The notes beneath the pieces were generated by a model. The model ran no database searches, had not been told where the DNA came from, and saw nothing but the letters and a program-made list of their open reading frames with translations. This document shows, piece by piece, positions 1 through 9,075 of a DNA stretch of 9,075 nt; position 1 is the stretch's first letter, and the number at the start of each line of letters is the position of its first letter. The translations under genes and the position numbers were made by a program. The DNA comes from Candidatus Hydrogenedentota bacterium (GTDB lineage: Bacteria > Hydrogenedentota > Hydrogenedentia > Hydrogenedentales > JAEUWI01). Location of the stretch: contig JAUIKJ010000095.1 of the NCBI GenBank assembly GCA_030430835.1, positions 1-9,075 of the forward strand, in the 5' to 3' direction.

Positions 1-57
1 GAAGGGCTCGAATCCGGCTTCTACCAGAGCGTCCCCTGGCCGGGATCGAACTACTAA
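1..57 (+). CDS. 3' end of an unidentified protein gene (partial)
   Basis: The reading frame that starts at base 1 is open for 18 codons and ends at TAA 55-57. The visible C-terminus is EGLESGFYQSVPWPGSNY. The other two + strand frames are also open here, so I chose this one by codon use: 15 of its 18 codons end in G or C, against about half in the other frames, and the known genes of this window share that strong G/C third-position preference. A strong hairpin 28 bases after the stop also fits a gene ending here. The piece is too short to assign a family or function; the 5' part lies outside the window. Confidence 0.55.
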   Translation, partial: EGLESGFYQSVPWPGSNY

Positions 58-84
58 GACAATACCCCCCAGCACAAGACCGAT

Positions 85-112
85 GCCCCGCCGCGAACCA
101 TCGCGGCGGGGC
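85..112 (+). terminator. Perfect 12-bp hairpin, probable transcription terminator
   Basis: Bases 85-96 (GCCCCGCCGCGA) pair without mismatch with 101-112 around a 4-base loop ACCA. The stem is almost all G-C. It lies 28 bases after the stop of the partial gene and before the promoter-like element of the 5-oxoprolinase gene, where a terminator is expected. No clean T run follows (only GTTGCCGTT), so it is not a textbook intrinsic terminator; it may need Rho or act mainly as an mRNA 3'-end stabiliser. Confidence 0.6.
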
Positions 113-156
113 GTTGCCGTTCGGGGCCGGGCTACGGGCTCAAGGCCGTTTCCATG

Positions 157-165
157 TGCTAGATT
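157..165 (+). promoter_or_regulatory. Candidate extended -10 promoter element for the 5-oxoprolinase gene
   Basis: TGC-TAGATT (157-165) resembles an extended -10 (TGn plus hexamer) and would start transcription near base 172, giving a leader of about 36 bases before the ATG at 208. I see no good -35 hexamer 16-18 bases upstream, which extended -10 promoters can lack. It sits just after the hairpin at 85-112, so the gene downstream would be its own transcription unit. Called by eye. Confidence 0.35.
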
Positions 166-207
166 GGCAGCAACAGGAACGAAGACCGGGGCGAGTGAAG
201 CATCGAC

Positions 208-3789
<3,582 letters not shown>

Positions 3790-3813
3790 GCCGCGAACGG
3801 ACCCGCTTCCGCG

Positions 3814-3822
3814 TGCTATGAT
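3814..3822 (+). promoter_or_regulatory. Candidate extended -10 promoter for the lptF-lptG operon
   Basis: In the 69-base gap between the 5-oxoprolinase stop and lptF, TGC-TATGAT (3814-3822) is a good extended -10: five of six hexamer bases match TATAAT. Transcription would start near 3829, leaving about 30 leader bases before ATG 3859. The region 16-18 bases upstream has no recognisable TTGACA-like -35. No terminator hairpin was seen in this gap, so read-through from the upstream gene is possible as well. Confidence 0.42.
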
Positions 3823-3858
3823 CCGCGTTTTCCCCAAGGCGATTCGAAGACGCACCGC

Positions 3859-4974
3859 ATGTTCCTGCTTGACCGCTATATCCTGAAGCAAATCTGGCTG
3901 CCGGCCTTGCTGGCGGCGCTGGTGATTTGTGTCGTGGTGGTGGCGGGCGGGATTCAGGAGCAGTTGGGCGCGCTGCTGGACGACATGCCGTTCCTGCCGC
4001 TACGGATCTCGGATGTCGGCCTCATCTCCTTCTATGCGCTGCCGGCGTCCATCGGATTTATTGTGCCGGTGACCTTTCTGATCGGCGTGCTGCTGACCGC
4101 GGGGCGGATGGCGCAGCACCTCGAGATTGTCGCACTGCAGGCGGCGGGCGTGTCGTTGAAGCGGATTGCGCTGCCGATCATTCTGACCGGCGCGGCGCTG
4201 AGCGGCGTGTGTTTCTGGGTGTTGGATCAGGCGCAGCCCTGGGCCTACCGGCAACTGGCCTACCTCGTCGGCAGCGATCTGCCCCTGCGCGTTACGCTCG
4301 ATTCTCTGCCGCCGCGCGTAATGCACGAGTTTGGCGGCTGGCGCGTGTTCATCGGCGGCAAAGAGAACGGCGTACTGCGCGACATCATGATTCTCAAGCC
4401 GGATGATCAGGGGAAACTGGAGGCCTTCTATGCCGACTCCGCGCAGGTCACCCGCAACAACGGCAAGAGCTACATCGAACTCAGCAACGGCTATCTCATT
4501 CCCGACGACGTGCAGCGCAAGCTGACCTTCGCCCACCTGAGTCAGGAGATCCCCGGCGCGTCCGAACGCTACGTGCCCGGCGCGCGGCAAGGGTTGAGCC
4601 TGCGGCAACTGCTCAGCGAAGAGACGCGCTATGCAACGGCCTACGCCGAATCGGGCAGTATCCCCGACGCGCGTGAGTTGCGGCAGATGCGGCTGGAGAT
4701 CGCCGACCGCCTCGCCTTTCCGCTGATGTGTTTCGCGGTCGCCTTCGTGGCCGGCCCCATCGGCGCGCGCACGCGTCGCGCCGGCCGCAGCTTCACCTTC
4801 GCCAGCGGGTTCATCATCATCGCGCTCTACTTCACGCTGCGGCGCAGTATCGAGATTCCCTTCGATCCCTTTAACATGCAGCCGCTCGCCGTTTACGTGG
4901 GCGTTGGGCAGATTCCGAATCTGCTCTTGTGTCTCGCAGGGTGTGGGTTGTTGCTGAGGCTCGACCGGATATGA
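3859..4974 (+). CDS. lptF: LptF, LPS export ABC transporter permease (YjgP/YjgQ family)
   Basis: Inner-membrane half of the LptB2FG transporter, which extracts lipopolysaccharide from the inner membrane and passes it to the periplasmic bridge. The protein has 371 residues, normal for the family. Seen: N-terminal LLDRYILKQ, then hydrophobic segments at about 13-31, 54-81 and 101-122; a soluble stretch of about 160 residues that would form the periplasmic jellyroll domain, with the family-like pattern YADSAQV...-NGYLI (191-214); and C-terminal segments at about 285-302, 312-327 and 343-366. The cytoplasmic coupling motif EIVALQAAGVSLKR (89-102) and the EIADRLAFPL (280-289) stretch are typical. 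It comes first in a pair with lptG, the usual order. Its last codon and stop overlap the lptG start (ATGA, 4971-4974), so the two are probably made together. The start has no clear Shine-Dalgarno. lptB, lptC and lptA are not in the window. Confidence 0.9.
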   Translation: MFLLDRYILKQIWLPALLAALVICVVVVAGGIQEQLGALLDDMPFLPLRISDVGLISFYALPASIGFIVPVTFLIGVLLTAGRMAQHLEIVALQAAGVSLKRIALPIILTGAALSGVCFWVLDQAQPWAYRQLAYLVGSDLPLRVTLDSLPPRVMHEFGGWRVFIGGKENGVLRDIMILKPDDQGKLEAFYADSAQVTRNNGKSYIELSNGYLIPDDVQRKLTFAHLSQEIPGASERYVPGARQGLSLRQLLSEETRYATAYAESGSIPDARELRQMRLEIADRLAFPLMCFAVAFVAGPIGARTRRAGRSFTFASGFIIIALYFTLRRSIEIPFDPFNMQPLAVYVGVGQIPNLLLCLAGCGLLLRLDRI

Positions 4975-6059
4975 CGTTGCTCGATCGCTATCTCGCGCGA
5001 CGTCTTCTCGCCACGACCTTCAAGATTGTGTTGGCGATCGTGTCGCTCTTTGTGATCATCGATTTGCTGACCCACCGGCAGGACGCGCTGGTGAAGTATG
5101 GTGTGCCCGGCATGGTCGCCGTGCGCTACTACGCCGCCTTCATCCCCACGATCCTCTTCGAGTATCAGGCCATGGCCATGGCCGTGCTGGTCGCGGCGCT
5201 GATGGTCCTGGGCCGTTCCGCGCAGGCCAACGAAGTCACGGCGATGCTCGCGGGCGGCGTGAGCGTACGGCGCTTCGCGCTTGCGCCCCTGGCCGTGGCG
5301 CTGGTGGTGGCCGGGCTGGTCTTTGCCGCACAGGAGACGGTGGGCGTTGAGGCGAATGCCGTCGCGCGCCAGATTGAGGACGAGTACTTCGACAGCTACG
5401 CCGCCGCGAATACGCGCGCCGTGAGCTGGCCGCGCCTGGGCGATGGCTGGTCCTGTCATGTGCTCTACTTCAACCGCATGGCGCAAACCGGACAGGATGT
5501 GTTTCTTCATCAGATCAAGGACGGCGTGGTGCAGGAGATCCGTGCCAACCGGATCTGGTGGGATGCAGAACACCAGCAGTGGCTGCTGGAAGACGGGCGT
5601 CAGGGGAGCTTCGACCTCGCGGGCCAGGGGGCCGGTACTGATCGGCGCATCACCCAGGTGCCCGCGCCCTTTACGGAGACCCCGGAAGAGCTCTTCGCGC
5701 TCGAAGAGTCCGCCGACACCAAGTCGGCCGCGACCCTGCTCGCGGACATCCACCGGGCCGAGCGAATCGGTGTGCCGGCTTCCGGTCACTGGGTGGATTT
5801 TCATGCGAAGTTTGCACGGCCCGCATTGTGCTTCGTAATGGTGTTGATCGCCGCGCCGTTGGCCCTCCGCCTGCGCCGGGGCGGGATTGCCACGGGACTC
5901 GCGGCTGGGATTGTCATCGGGCTGGTCTATCTCATGCTCTTCTACCTCGGTATCGGCATGGGACATCTCGAACTGTTGCCCCCGTTGGCCGCCGCGTGGC
6001 TCGCGAACACGGTGTTCTTCGTGGCGGGCCTGCTGCTCTTCTTCCGCGCGCCGACATGA
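4971..6059 (+). CDS. lptG: LptG, LPS export ABC transporter permease (YjgP/YjgQ family)
   Basis: Second transmembrane partner of LptF. I place the start at ATG 4971, which overlaps the lptF stop as ATGA and gives 362 residues opening with MTLLDRYLARRLL, the usual LptG beginning. An in-frame ATG at 4929 would add 14 residues inside lptF without homology and is less likely. A GAGG at 4956-4959 lies 11 bases upstream. Seen: hydrophobic segments at about 13-33, 51-80 and 103-121; the coupling-helix motif EVTAMLAGGVSVRRF (88-102); a soluble periplasmic part with WWDAEHQQWLLEDG (196-209), like the LptG jellyroll strand; then VDFHAKFARP (275-284) and three C-terminal segments (about 285-299, 307-328, 338-357). 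Its stop overlaps the next start (ATGA, 6056-6059). Which of the two proteins is LptF and which LptG rests on gene order and these motifs. Confidence 0.88.
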   Translation: MTLLDRYLARRLLATTFKIVLAIVSLFVIIDLLTHRQDALVKYGVPGMVAVRYYAAFIPTILFEYQAMAMAVLVAALMVLGRSAQANEVTAMLAGGVSVRRFALAPLAVALVVAGLVFAAQETVGVEANAVARQIEDEYFDSYAAANTRAVSWPRLGDGWSCHVLYFNRMAQTGQDVFLHQIKDGVVQEIRANRIWWDAEHQQWLLEDGRQGSFDLAGQGAGTDRRITQVPAPFTETPEELFALEESADTKSAATLLADIHRAERIGVPASGHWVDFHAKFARPALCFVMVLIAAPLALRLRRGGIATGLAAGIVIGLVYLMLFYLGIGMGHLELLPPLAAAWLANTVFFVAGLLLFFRAPT

Positions 6060-6652
6060 TTCGCGTCGAAGCCATCGTGCTCGCGGCCGGTGAAGGCCGC
6101 CGGATGGGGCGCTCGAAACCCTTGCTGCCCTGGAACGGGCGTACGCTGATTGAACACATCGTTTCCGAACTTCAGGTCGCGAAGGTGCAGGCGATTCATG
6201 TGGTGACCGGCCACCGCGCGGACGAAGTCGCCGTGGTATTGCAGGGAACTCCCGCGGTGTGTGTCGCAAACCCGGACTATCACGACGGCATGCTCAGTTC
6301 CGTGCGTGCCGGGTTACGCGCCATCGCGGACGATGCGGATGCGGTGTTGGTGTGTCTATGCGACCAGCCGCACATTCCGCCCGTGCTGGTAAACCAGTTG
6401 GTCGATGCCTTCGCGGCGGGCGCCGGTGAGATTCTGGTGCCTGTCGTTGCCGGGCGGCGTGGCCACCCTTTGCTTTTCAGCATCCGCTACCGCGCGGAGA
6501 TTTTGGCGTGCTACGACGACACCGGCCTGCGTGGGTTGCTTCAGGCGCACCCGGACGCGGTGTGCGAGGTGGTGGTCGATGACCCGGGGATACTGGTCGA
6601 CCTCGATACCCCCGAAGACTACGCGCGCGCCACGCGCGGCGGGGCGGAGTAA
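6056..6652 (+). CDS. MobA/MocA-like nucleotidyltransferase (NTP_transf_3 family)
   Basis: A 198-residue cytosolic nucleotidyltransferase with a Rossmann-like GT-A fold. The start at ATG 6056 overlaps the lptG stop; an upstream in-frame extension to 5828 would run inside lptG and is rejected. Seen: the N-terminal nucleotide-binding loop VLAAGEGRRMGRSK (8-21) with the catalytic-type K21 and PLLPW after it; CDQP at 102-105, the metal/nucleotide motif typical of MocA, CoxI and related molybdopterin cytidylyltransferases; a GHP at about 140; and a DLDTPEDY (182-189) near the end. These fit molybdenum cofactor cytidylyl- or guanylyltransferases, which link CTP or GTP to molybdopterin. CDQP favours the MocA type. 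However, no xanthine dehydrogenase, CoxL or Mo-cofactor gene is in view, and other sugar-phosphate nucleotidyltransferases share parts of this layout. There is no Shine-Dalgarno, so translation probably depends on coupling with lptG. Confidence 0.8.
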   Translation: MIRVEAIVLAAGEGRRMGRSKPLLPWNGRTLIEHIVSELQVAKVQAIHVVTGHRADEVAVVLQGTPAVCVANPDYHDGMLSSVRAGLRAIADDADAVLVCLCDQPHIPPVLVNQLVDAFAAGAGEILVPVVAGRRGHPLLFSIRYRAEILACYDDTGLRGLLQAHPDAVCEVVVDDPGILVDLDTPEDYARATRGGAE

Positions 6653-6700
6653 TCGCCCGGGGTGGTGCGCCACGCACGACGCATTCGATACGTTGCGGTC

Positions 6701-6741
6701 GTAGCGCCGCGATGGTTTCGGGGTCGGGGACCCCGGGCTAC
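6701..6741. repeat. Nested palindrome at the convergent gene junction
   Basis: Outer arms GTAGC (6701-6705) and GCTAC (6737-6741) enclose a 7-bp perfect hairpin: CGGGGTC (6719-6725) pairs with GACCCCG (6729-6735) over a GGG loop. The right arm includes the stop codon (6738-6740, read on - strand) of the methyltransferase gene. It lies in the 85-base gap where two genes end tail to tail, so it may act as a terminator or mRNA end for both; there is no T run on either side. It also resembles a small dispersed extragenic palindrome, which cannot be judged from one copy. The remaining gap (6653-6700) shows nothing I can name. Confidence 0.45.
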
Positions 6742-7427
6742 CGTTCGCCGCAGCCGGGGCGCTTCTGGAAGATGAAGAGGTGCTGGCTGGGCAGGAATTC
6801 CTGCAGGTCGACCAATTCAAAGCCCGCAGGCTGCCACTCCGCGAGGACCTGACGCACTGACATGCGGTGTTCGAGCTTGATGTGTTGTGCGCTCTCGCCG
6901 AGCAGACGGTACTCCAGCAGGCAGATCTTGCCATCGTCCTTCAGGGCCGCGTGCATCTTTGCGAGCATGGGTTTCGGCTGCTGGAACTCGTGGTATACGT
7001 CGGCGAGTATCATCCAGTCGATCGTGCCCGGCTCCAGTTTCGGGTCCACCTCATCCCCCAGCACCGGGACGACGTTCTCGATTCCCTCTTCGGCGCAGTA
7101 TTCCTCGAGGAAGGCAAGCATCTCCGGTTGGATATCCACCCCATAGACCTTGCCGCTGGGGCCGACGGCCCGCGCGATTCGCCGCGAATAGAACCCGGTG
7201 CCGCAGCCGATGTCCGCGACGACATCGCCATCCTCAAGGTTCATCAATTCGATGACCTCGTGCGGCCGTTCCTCTTCCACGCGCTCCGGGCGCTCGAGCC
7301 AGGCCGCGCCGTGAAAGGACATGATGGCCGCGGGCATGCGTTTCTTCGCGGGCACGTCTTCCGCCGGCGCCGTGGAAAGCGTCAGTGTCAAGGTCAGCGA
7401 CAAGAGAATCATGTAGGCAGGCCGCAT
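6738..7427 (-). CDS. Exported class I SAM-dependent methyltransferase
   Basis: A 229-residue protein with a Rossmann-fold methyltransferase domain: motif I VVADIGCGTGFY (69-80), acidic residue D98 in VYGVDIQ (motif II, binding the SAM ribose), then LGDEVD (123-128), a strand WMILADVYHEF (138-148), and KICLLEY (167-173). This layout is that of small-molecule or ubiquinone/menaquinone-type methyltransferases (Methyltransf_11/25/31). Unusually, residues 1-22 read as a signal peptide: R2, a hydrophobic core YMILLSLTLTLTLS and an APA cleavage site before E23. The start is supported by a Shine-Dalgarno AAGGA 8 bases upstream, so the signal sequence is really part of the gene. The conserved region begins near MSFHGAAWLERPERVEEERP (36-55). 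Such secreted methyltransferase-like proteins occur in several environmental phyla; their substrate is unknown, and SAM is not known to be abundant in the periplasm. It is transcribed away from the ABC operon and towards the nucleotidyltransferase. Confidence 0.82.
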   Translation of the reverse strand: MRPAYMILLSLTLTLTLSTAPAEDVPAKKRMPAAIMSFHGAAWLERPERVEEERPHEVIELMNLEDGDVVADIGCGTGFYSRRIARAVGPSGKVYGVDIQPEMLAFLEEYCAEEGIENVVPVLGDEVDPKLEPGTIDWMILADVYHEFQQPKPMLAKMHAALKDDGKICLLEYRLLGESAQHIKLEHRMSVRQVLAEWQPAGFELVDLQEFLPSQHLFIFQKRPGCGER

Positions 7428-7435
7428 CGTTTCAA

Positions 7436-7440
7436 TCCTT
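7436..7440 (-). promoter_or_regulatory. Ribosome binding site that fixes the methyltransferase start
   Basis: On the - strand AAGGA stands 8 bases before ATG 7427. Because later in-frame ATGs (residues 6, 31 and 36) would remove the signal peptide, this site is the main evidence that translation begins with it. Confidence 0.6.
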
Positions 7441-7464
7441 GGTGTGGACGTGTATCCTCAGGGC

Positions 7465-7493
7465 ACCCTAGCAACGGCCCCGTGGCCAATCAA
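7465..7493 (-). promoter_or_regulatory. Candidate promoter for the methyltransferase gene
   Basis: On the - strand a -35-like TTGATT (+ coordinates 7488-7493) is followed after 17 bases by TAGGGT (7465-7470), preceded by TGC as in an extended -10. Transcription would start near 7458, about 30 bases before the ATG. The hexamers are moderate matches; spacing and position are good. It stands back to back with the ABC operon promoter. Confidence 0.42.
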
Positions 7494-7505
7494 GCGGCGA
7501 TGGTT

Positions 7506-7535
7506 TTGGCAAAGAAATCGCCTGCGCGGTAAAAT
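7506..7535 (+). promoter_or_regulatory. Candidate sigma-70-type promoter of the ABC transporter operon
   Basis: TTGGCA (7506-7511) and TAAAAT (7530-7535) are separated by 18 bases; each matches the housekeeping consensus at five of six positions. Transcription would start near 7542, leaving about 40 leader bases. A Shine-Dalgarno GGAGG at 7569-7573 stands 9 bases before the ATG at 7583. The -35 element is only 12 bases from that of the divergent methyltransferase promoter, so one bound regulator could affect both. Confidence 0.55.
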
Positions 7536-7582
7536 CTCGCACGGAGGACACCGTTTCGGGTTCGCAGCGGAGGTAGTGTGGA

Positions 7583-8527
7583 ATGGATGCGATAGTTACC
7601 CGAGAACTGACCAAGGTCTACCGCAGCCTGAAGTCCGGGCGGCGGTCGCTGGACGCGCTAAGTCTCCATGTGAAGACGGGCGAGATCTATGGCTTCCTCG
7701 GACGCAACGGCGCGGGGAAGACGACCACCATCAAGATGCTCTGTTCGCTGCTGAAGCCCAGCGCGGGGGATGCCCAGATTTTCGGCGAAGACATCCGCCA
7801 GCGCGCGACGCGCCGGCATCTTGGTTATCTCCCCGAGCAACCGTATTTCTACGAATACCTCAATCCGCGCGAGACCGTGGAATTTTATGGTCGCATGCGT
7901 GGCCTCTCGCCTTCGGCCCGCGCGGCGGAATGGGAACGTCTCTCGCAGGCCCTCGATTTGGCCGATATCGCGGAAGAGCGCATCAAGGGATTCTCCAAGG
8001 GCATGCGCCAGCGCATTGGTTTCGCCGTGGCGCTGGTGGGGGATCCGCCACTCTTGATCCTCGATGAGCCGATGAGCGGTCTGGACCCGGTGGGACGCCG
8101 GAATATCCGGGAACTCATTCTGCGCATGCGCGACGAGGGCAAGACGGTCTTCTTCAGTTCCCACGTGTTGGGCGACGTCGAACAAATCTGCGATCGTGTC
8201 GGAATTCTGGTCCAGGGCCGCATGAAGCAGGAAGGTCCCATCGACGCGTTGCTCCGTGACCACGTAAACCGGATCGAGGTTATCGCCACGGGGTTGACGG
8301 CGGCGCAGGTGCGCGGACTGAAGGAATTCGGTGCGTCGTGCCGCGTGCTGGATGGCCGCGTCATCCTGACTGTGAGTGATTCGGATAGTGCCAACCGGGT
8401 GGTACGCGAGATTCAGCAGCTGGGCGGAAGCCTTGTGGAGTACCTGCAGGTCAAGACCCGGCTGGAGGATTATTTTATCGAAACGCTGGACCGCGAAGCG
8501 GCGACGGCCGGAAAGGCCGCGGTATGA
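7583..8527 (+). CDS. ABC-2 type transporter ATP-binding protein
   Basis: A 314-residue ATPase subunit that would bind to the cytoplasmic face of the permease encoded next. Seen: Walker A GRNGAGKTT (40-48); a Q-loop region GYLPEQPYFY (81-90); signature FSKGMRQR (137-144), the usual SKGM variant of this subfamily; Walker B LLILDEP (157-163) with catalytic E162; D-loop SGLDP (165-169); and switch H194 in FSSHV. After the roughly 220-residue nucleotide-binding domain follows a C-terminal extension of about 90 residues ending in LEDYFIETLDRE, common in drug-, Na+- and Nos/Gld-type ABC-2 exporters. The start at ATG 7583 has GGAGG 9 bases before it. The stop overlaps the permease start (ATGA, 8524-8527). 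The substrate cannot be read from the sequence; antibiotic, lipid, copper/nitrous-oxide-type or gliding-related roles are all known in the family. Confidence 0.92.
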   Translation: MDAIVTRELTKVYRSLKSGRRSLDALSLHVKTGEIYGFLGRNGAGKTTTIKMLCSLLKPSAGDAQIFGEDIRQRATRRHLGYLPEQPYFYEYLNPRETVEFYGRMRGLSPSARAAEWERLSQALDLADIAEERIKGFSKGMRQRIGFAVALVGDPPLLILDEPMSGLDPVGRRNIRELILRMRDEGKTVFFSSHVLGDVEQICDRVGILVQGRMKQEGPIDALLRDHVNRIEVIATGLTAAQVRGLKEFGASCRVLDGRVILTVSDSDSANRVVREIQQLGGSLVEYLQVKTRLEDYFIETLDREAATAGKAAV

Positions 8528-9075
8528 CCCGTATCCTCGCCGTTGCCCAAAATACCTTTCGCGAGGCGGTTCGCGACAAGGTGCTCTATGTACTGCTCTT
8601 CTTTGCAGCCGTGGTTATCTTCGGGTCCAAGGCCCTGGGCTGGATCAGTATTGGCCAGGACATCAAGATCGTCAAGGATATCACCCTCGCGGCCACGTCG
8701 ATCTTCGGCGCGCTGATTGCGATCTTTGTGGGCACGAGCCTGATTTACAAGGAAATCGACAAGCGCACGCTCTACACGATTCTCAGCCAACCGATGCATC
8801 GCCATGAGTTTATTCTGGGCAAATACCTGGGACTTTGTGCGCTGATGGCCCTTGTGGTCCTGGCGATGTGTGGCGCATCGTCGGCCTTTGTCTTGTTGCT
8901 TGGCGGGGAGCTCGGCGGCGTGTGGTTCCTTGCCGTGCTGCTAATCTTCTTTAAGCTGCTCCTGATCACGGCCTTTGCGTTGCTGATGTCCTCCATGAGT
9001 TCGCCGATTCTCGGGGCGGTAATTGTCTTTGCCGCCTACGTCTTCGGCCACGCGACCGGTGTCTTTCGCGACCTG
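8524..9075 (+). CDS. ABC-2 type transporter permease (partial, cut by window end)
   Basis: The frame opens at ATG 8524, overlaps the ATPase stop, and stays open for 184 codons to the right edge, so the C-terminus is missing. A Shine-Dalgarno GGAAAGG (8510-8516) is 7 bases upstream. Seen: an N-terminal amphipathic stretch ILAVAQNTFREAVRDKV (4-20), then hydrophobic segments at about 21-37, 54-75, 102-126, 133-155 and 161-178. Between the second and third is the motif EIDKRTLYTILSQPMHRHEF (77-96), followed by ILGKYLG, which matches the coupling-loop pattern (E..--.T...LLS.P..R.EF..GK) of the ABC2_membrane_2 / NosY-like permeases. It is the membrane partner of the upstream ATPase; the export substrate is unknown. 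Confidence 0.88.
   Translation, partial: MTRILAVAQNTFREAVRDKVLYVLLFFAAVVIFGSKALGWISIGQDIKIVKDITLAATSIFGALIAIFVGTSLIYKEIDKRTLYTILSQPMHRHEFILGKYLGLCALMALVVLAMCGASSAFVLLLGGELGGVWFLAVLLIFFKLLLITAFALLMSSMSSPILGAVIVFAAYVFGHATGVFRDL

Noticed and set aside
4929..4970. Longer lptG start at ATG 4929
   Set aside because: The additional 14 residues lie wholly within lptF and do not look like an LptG N-terminus, whereas ATG 4971 gives the ATGA overlap and the typical LLDRY beginning.
4893..6269. Long open frame (458 codons) on the - strand opposite lptG
   Set aside because: It lies opposite two well-supported genes; its translation is rich in R, H and G without family motifs, as expected for the antisense of GC-rich coding DNA.
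6867..7532. Open frame of 221 codons on the + strand across the methyltransferase gene and promoter region
   Set aside because: It crosses the divergent promoters and is the antisense of a clear methyltransferase; no ribosome site or known motif.

Overview
This GC-rich window comes from a diderm (outer-membrane) bacterium: it encodes an LptF/LptG pair, which serves lipopolysaccharide export. The codons strongly prefer G or C in the third position, and several genes join their neighbour through ATGA stop/start overlaps. I cannot name the phylum. An exported methyltransferase and the general style would suit a Planctomycetes/PVC-like or related environmental lineage, but that is a guess.

Layout from left to right: (1) the last 18 codons of an unidentified gene, followed by a perfect 12-bp hairpin that probably ends its transcript; (2) a 1193-residue fused HyuA-HyuB protein of the ATP-dependent 5-oxoprolinase type, on + strand; (3) a tightly packed + strand operon of lptF, lptG and a MobA/MocA-like nucleotidyltransferase, each overlapping the next by 4 bases; (4) a convergent junction with a small nested palindrome that reaches into the stop codon of the next gene; (5) a - strand SAM-dependent methyltransferase with an N-terminal signal peptide; (6) a 155-base divergent promoter region; (7) a + strand two-gene ABC-2 export operon, an ATPase overlapping a permease that runs off the right edge.

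Functional links: lptF and lptG together form the inner-membrane core of the Lpt exporter, but its ATPase LptB and the bridge parts LptC/A are not here. The nucleotidyltransferase is coupled to them in translation, yet no molybdoenzyme gene is nearby. The ABC ATPase and permease form one transporter of unknown substrate. The 5-oxoprolinase would open pyroglutamate to glutamate and appears to be its own transcription unit.

I found no convincing new multi-gene system, CRISPR array, insertion sequence, tRNA or rRNA. The more interesting points are the exported methyltransferase, the nucleotidyltransferase attached to lptFG, the palindrome at the convergent junction, and a recurring TGCTA promoter core upstream of three transcription units. 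All promoter and terminator calls are by eye.
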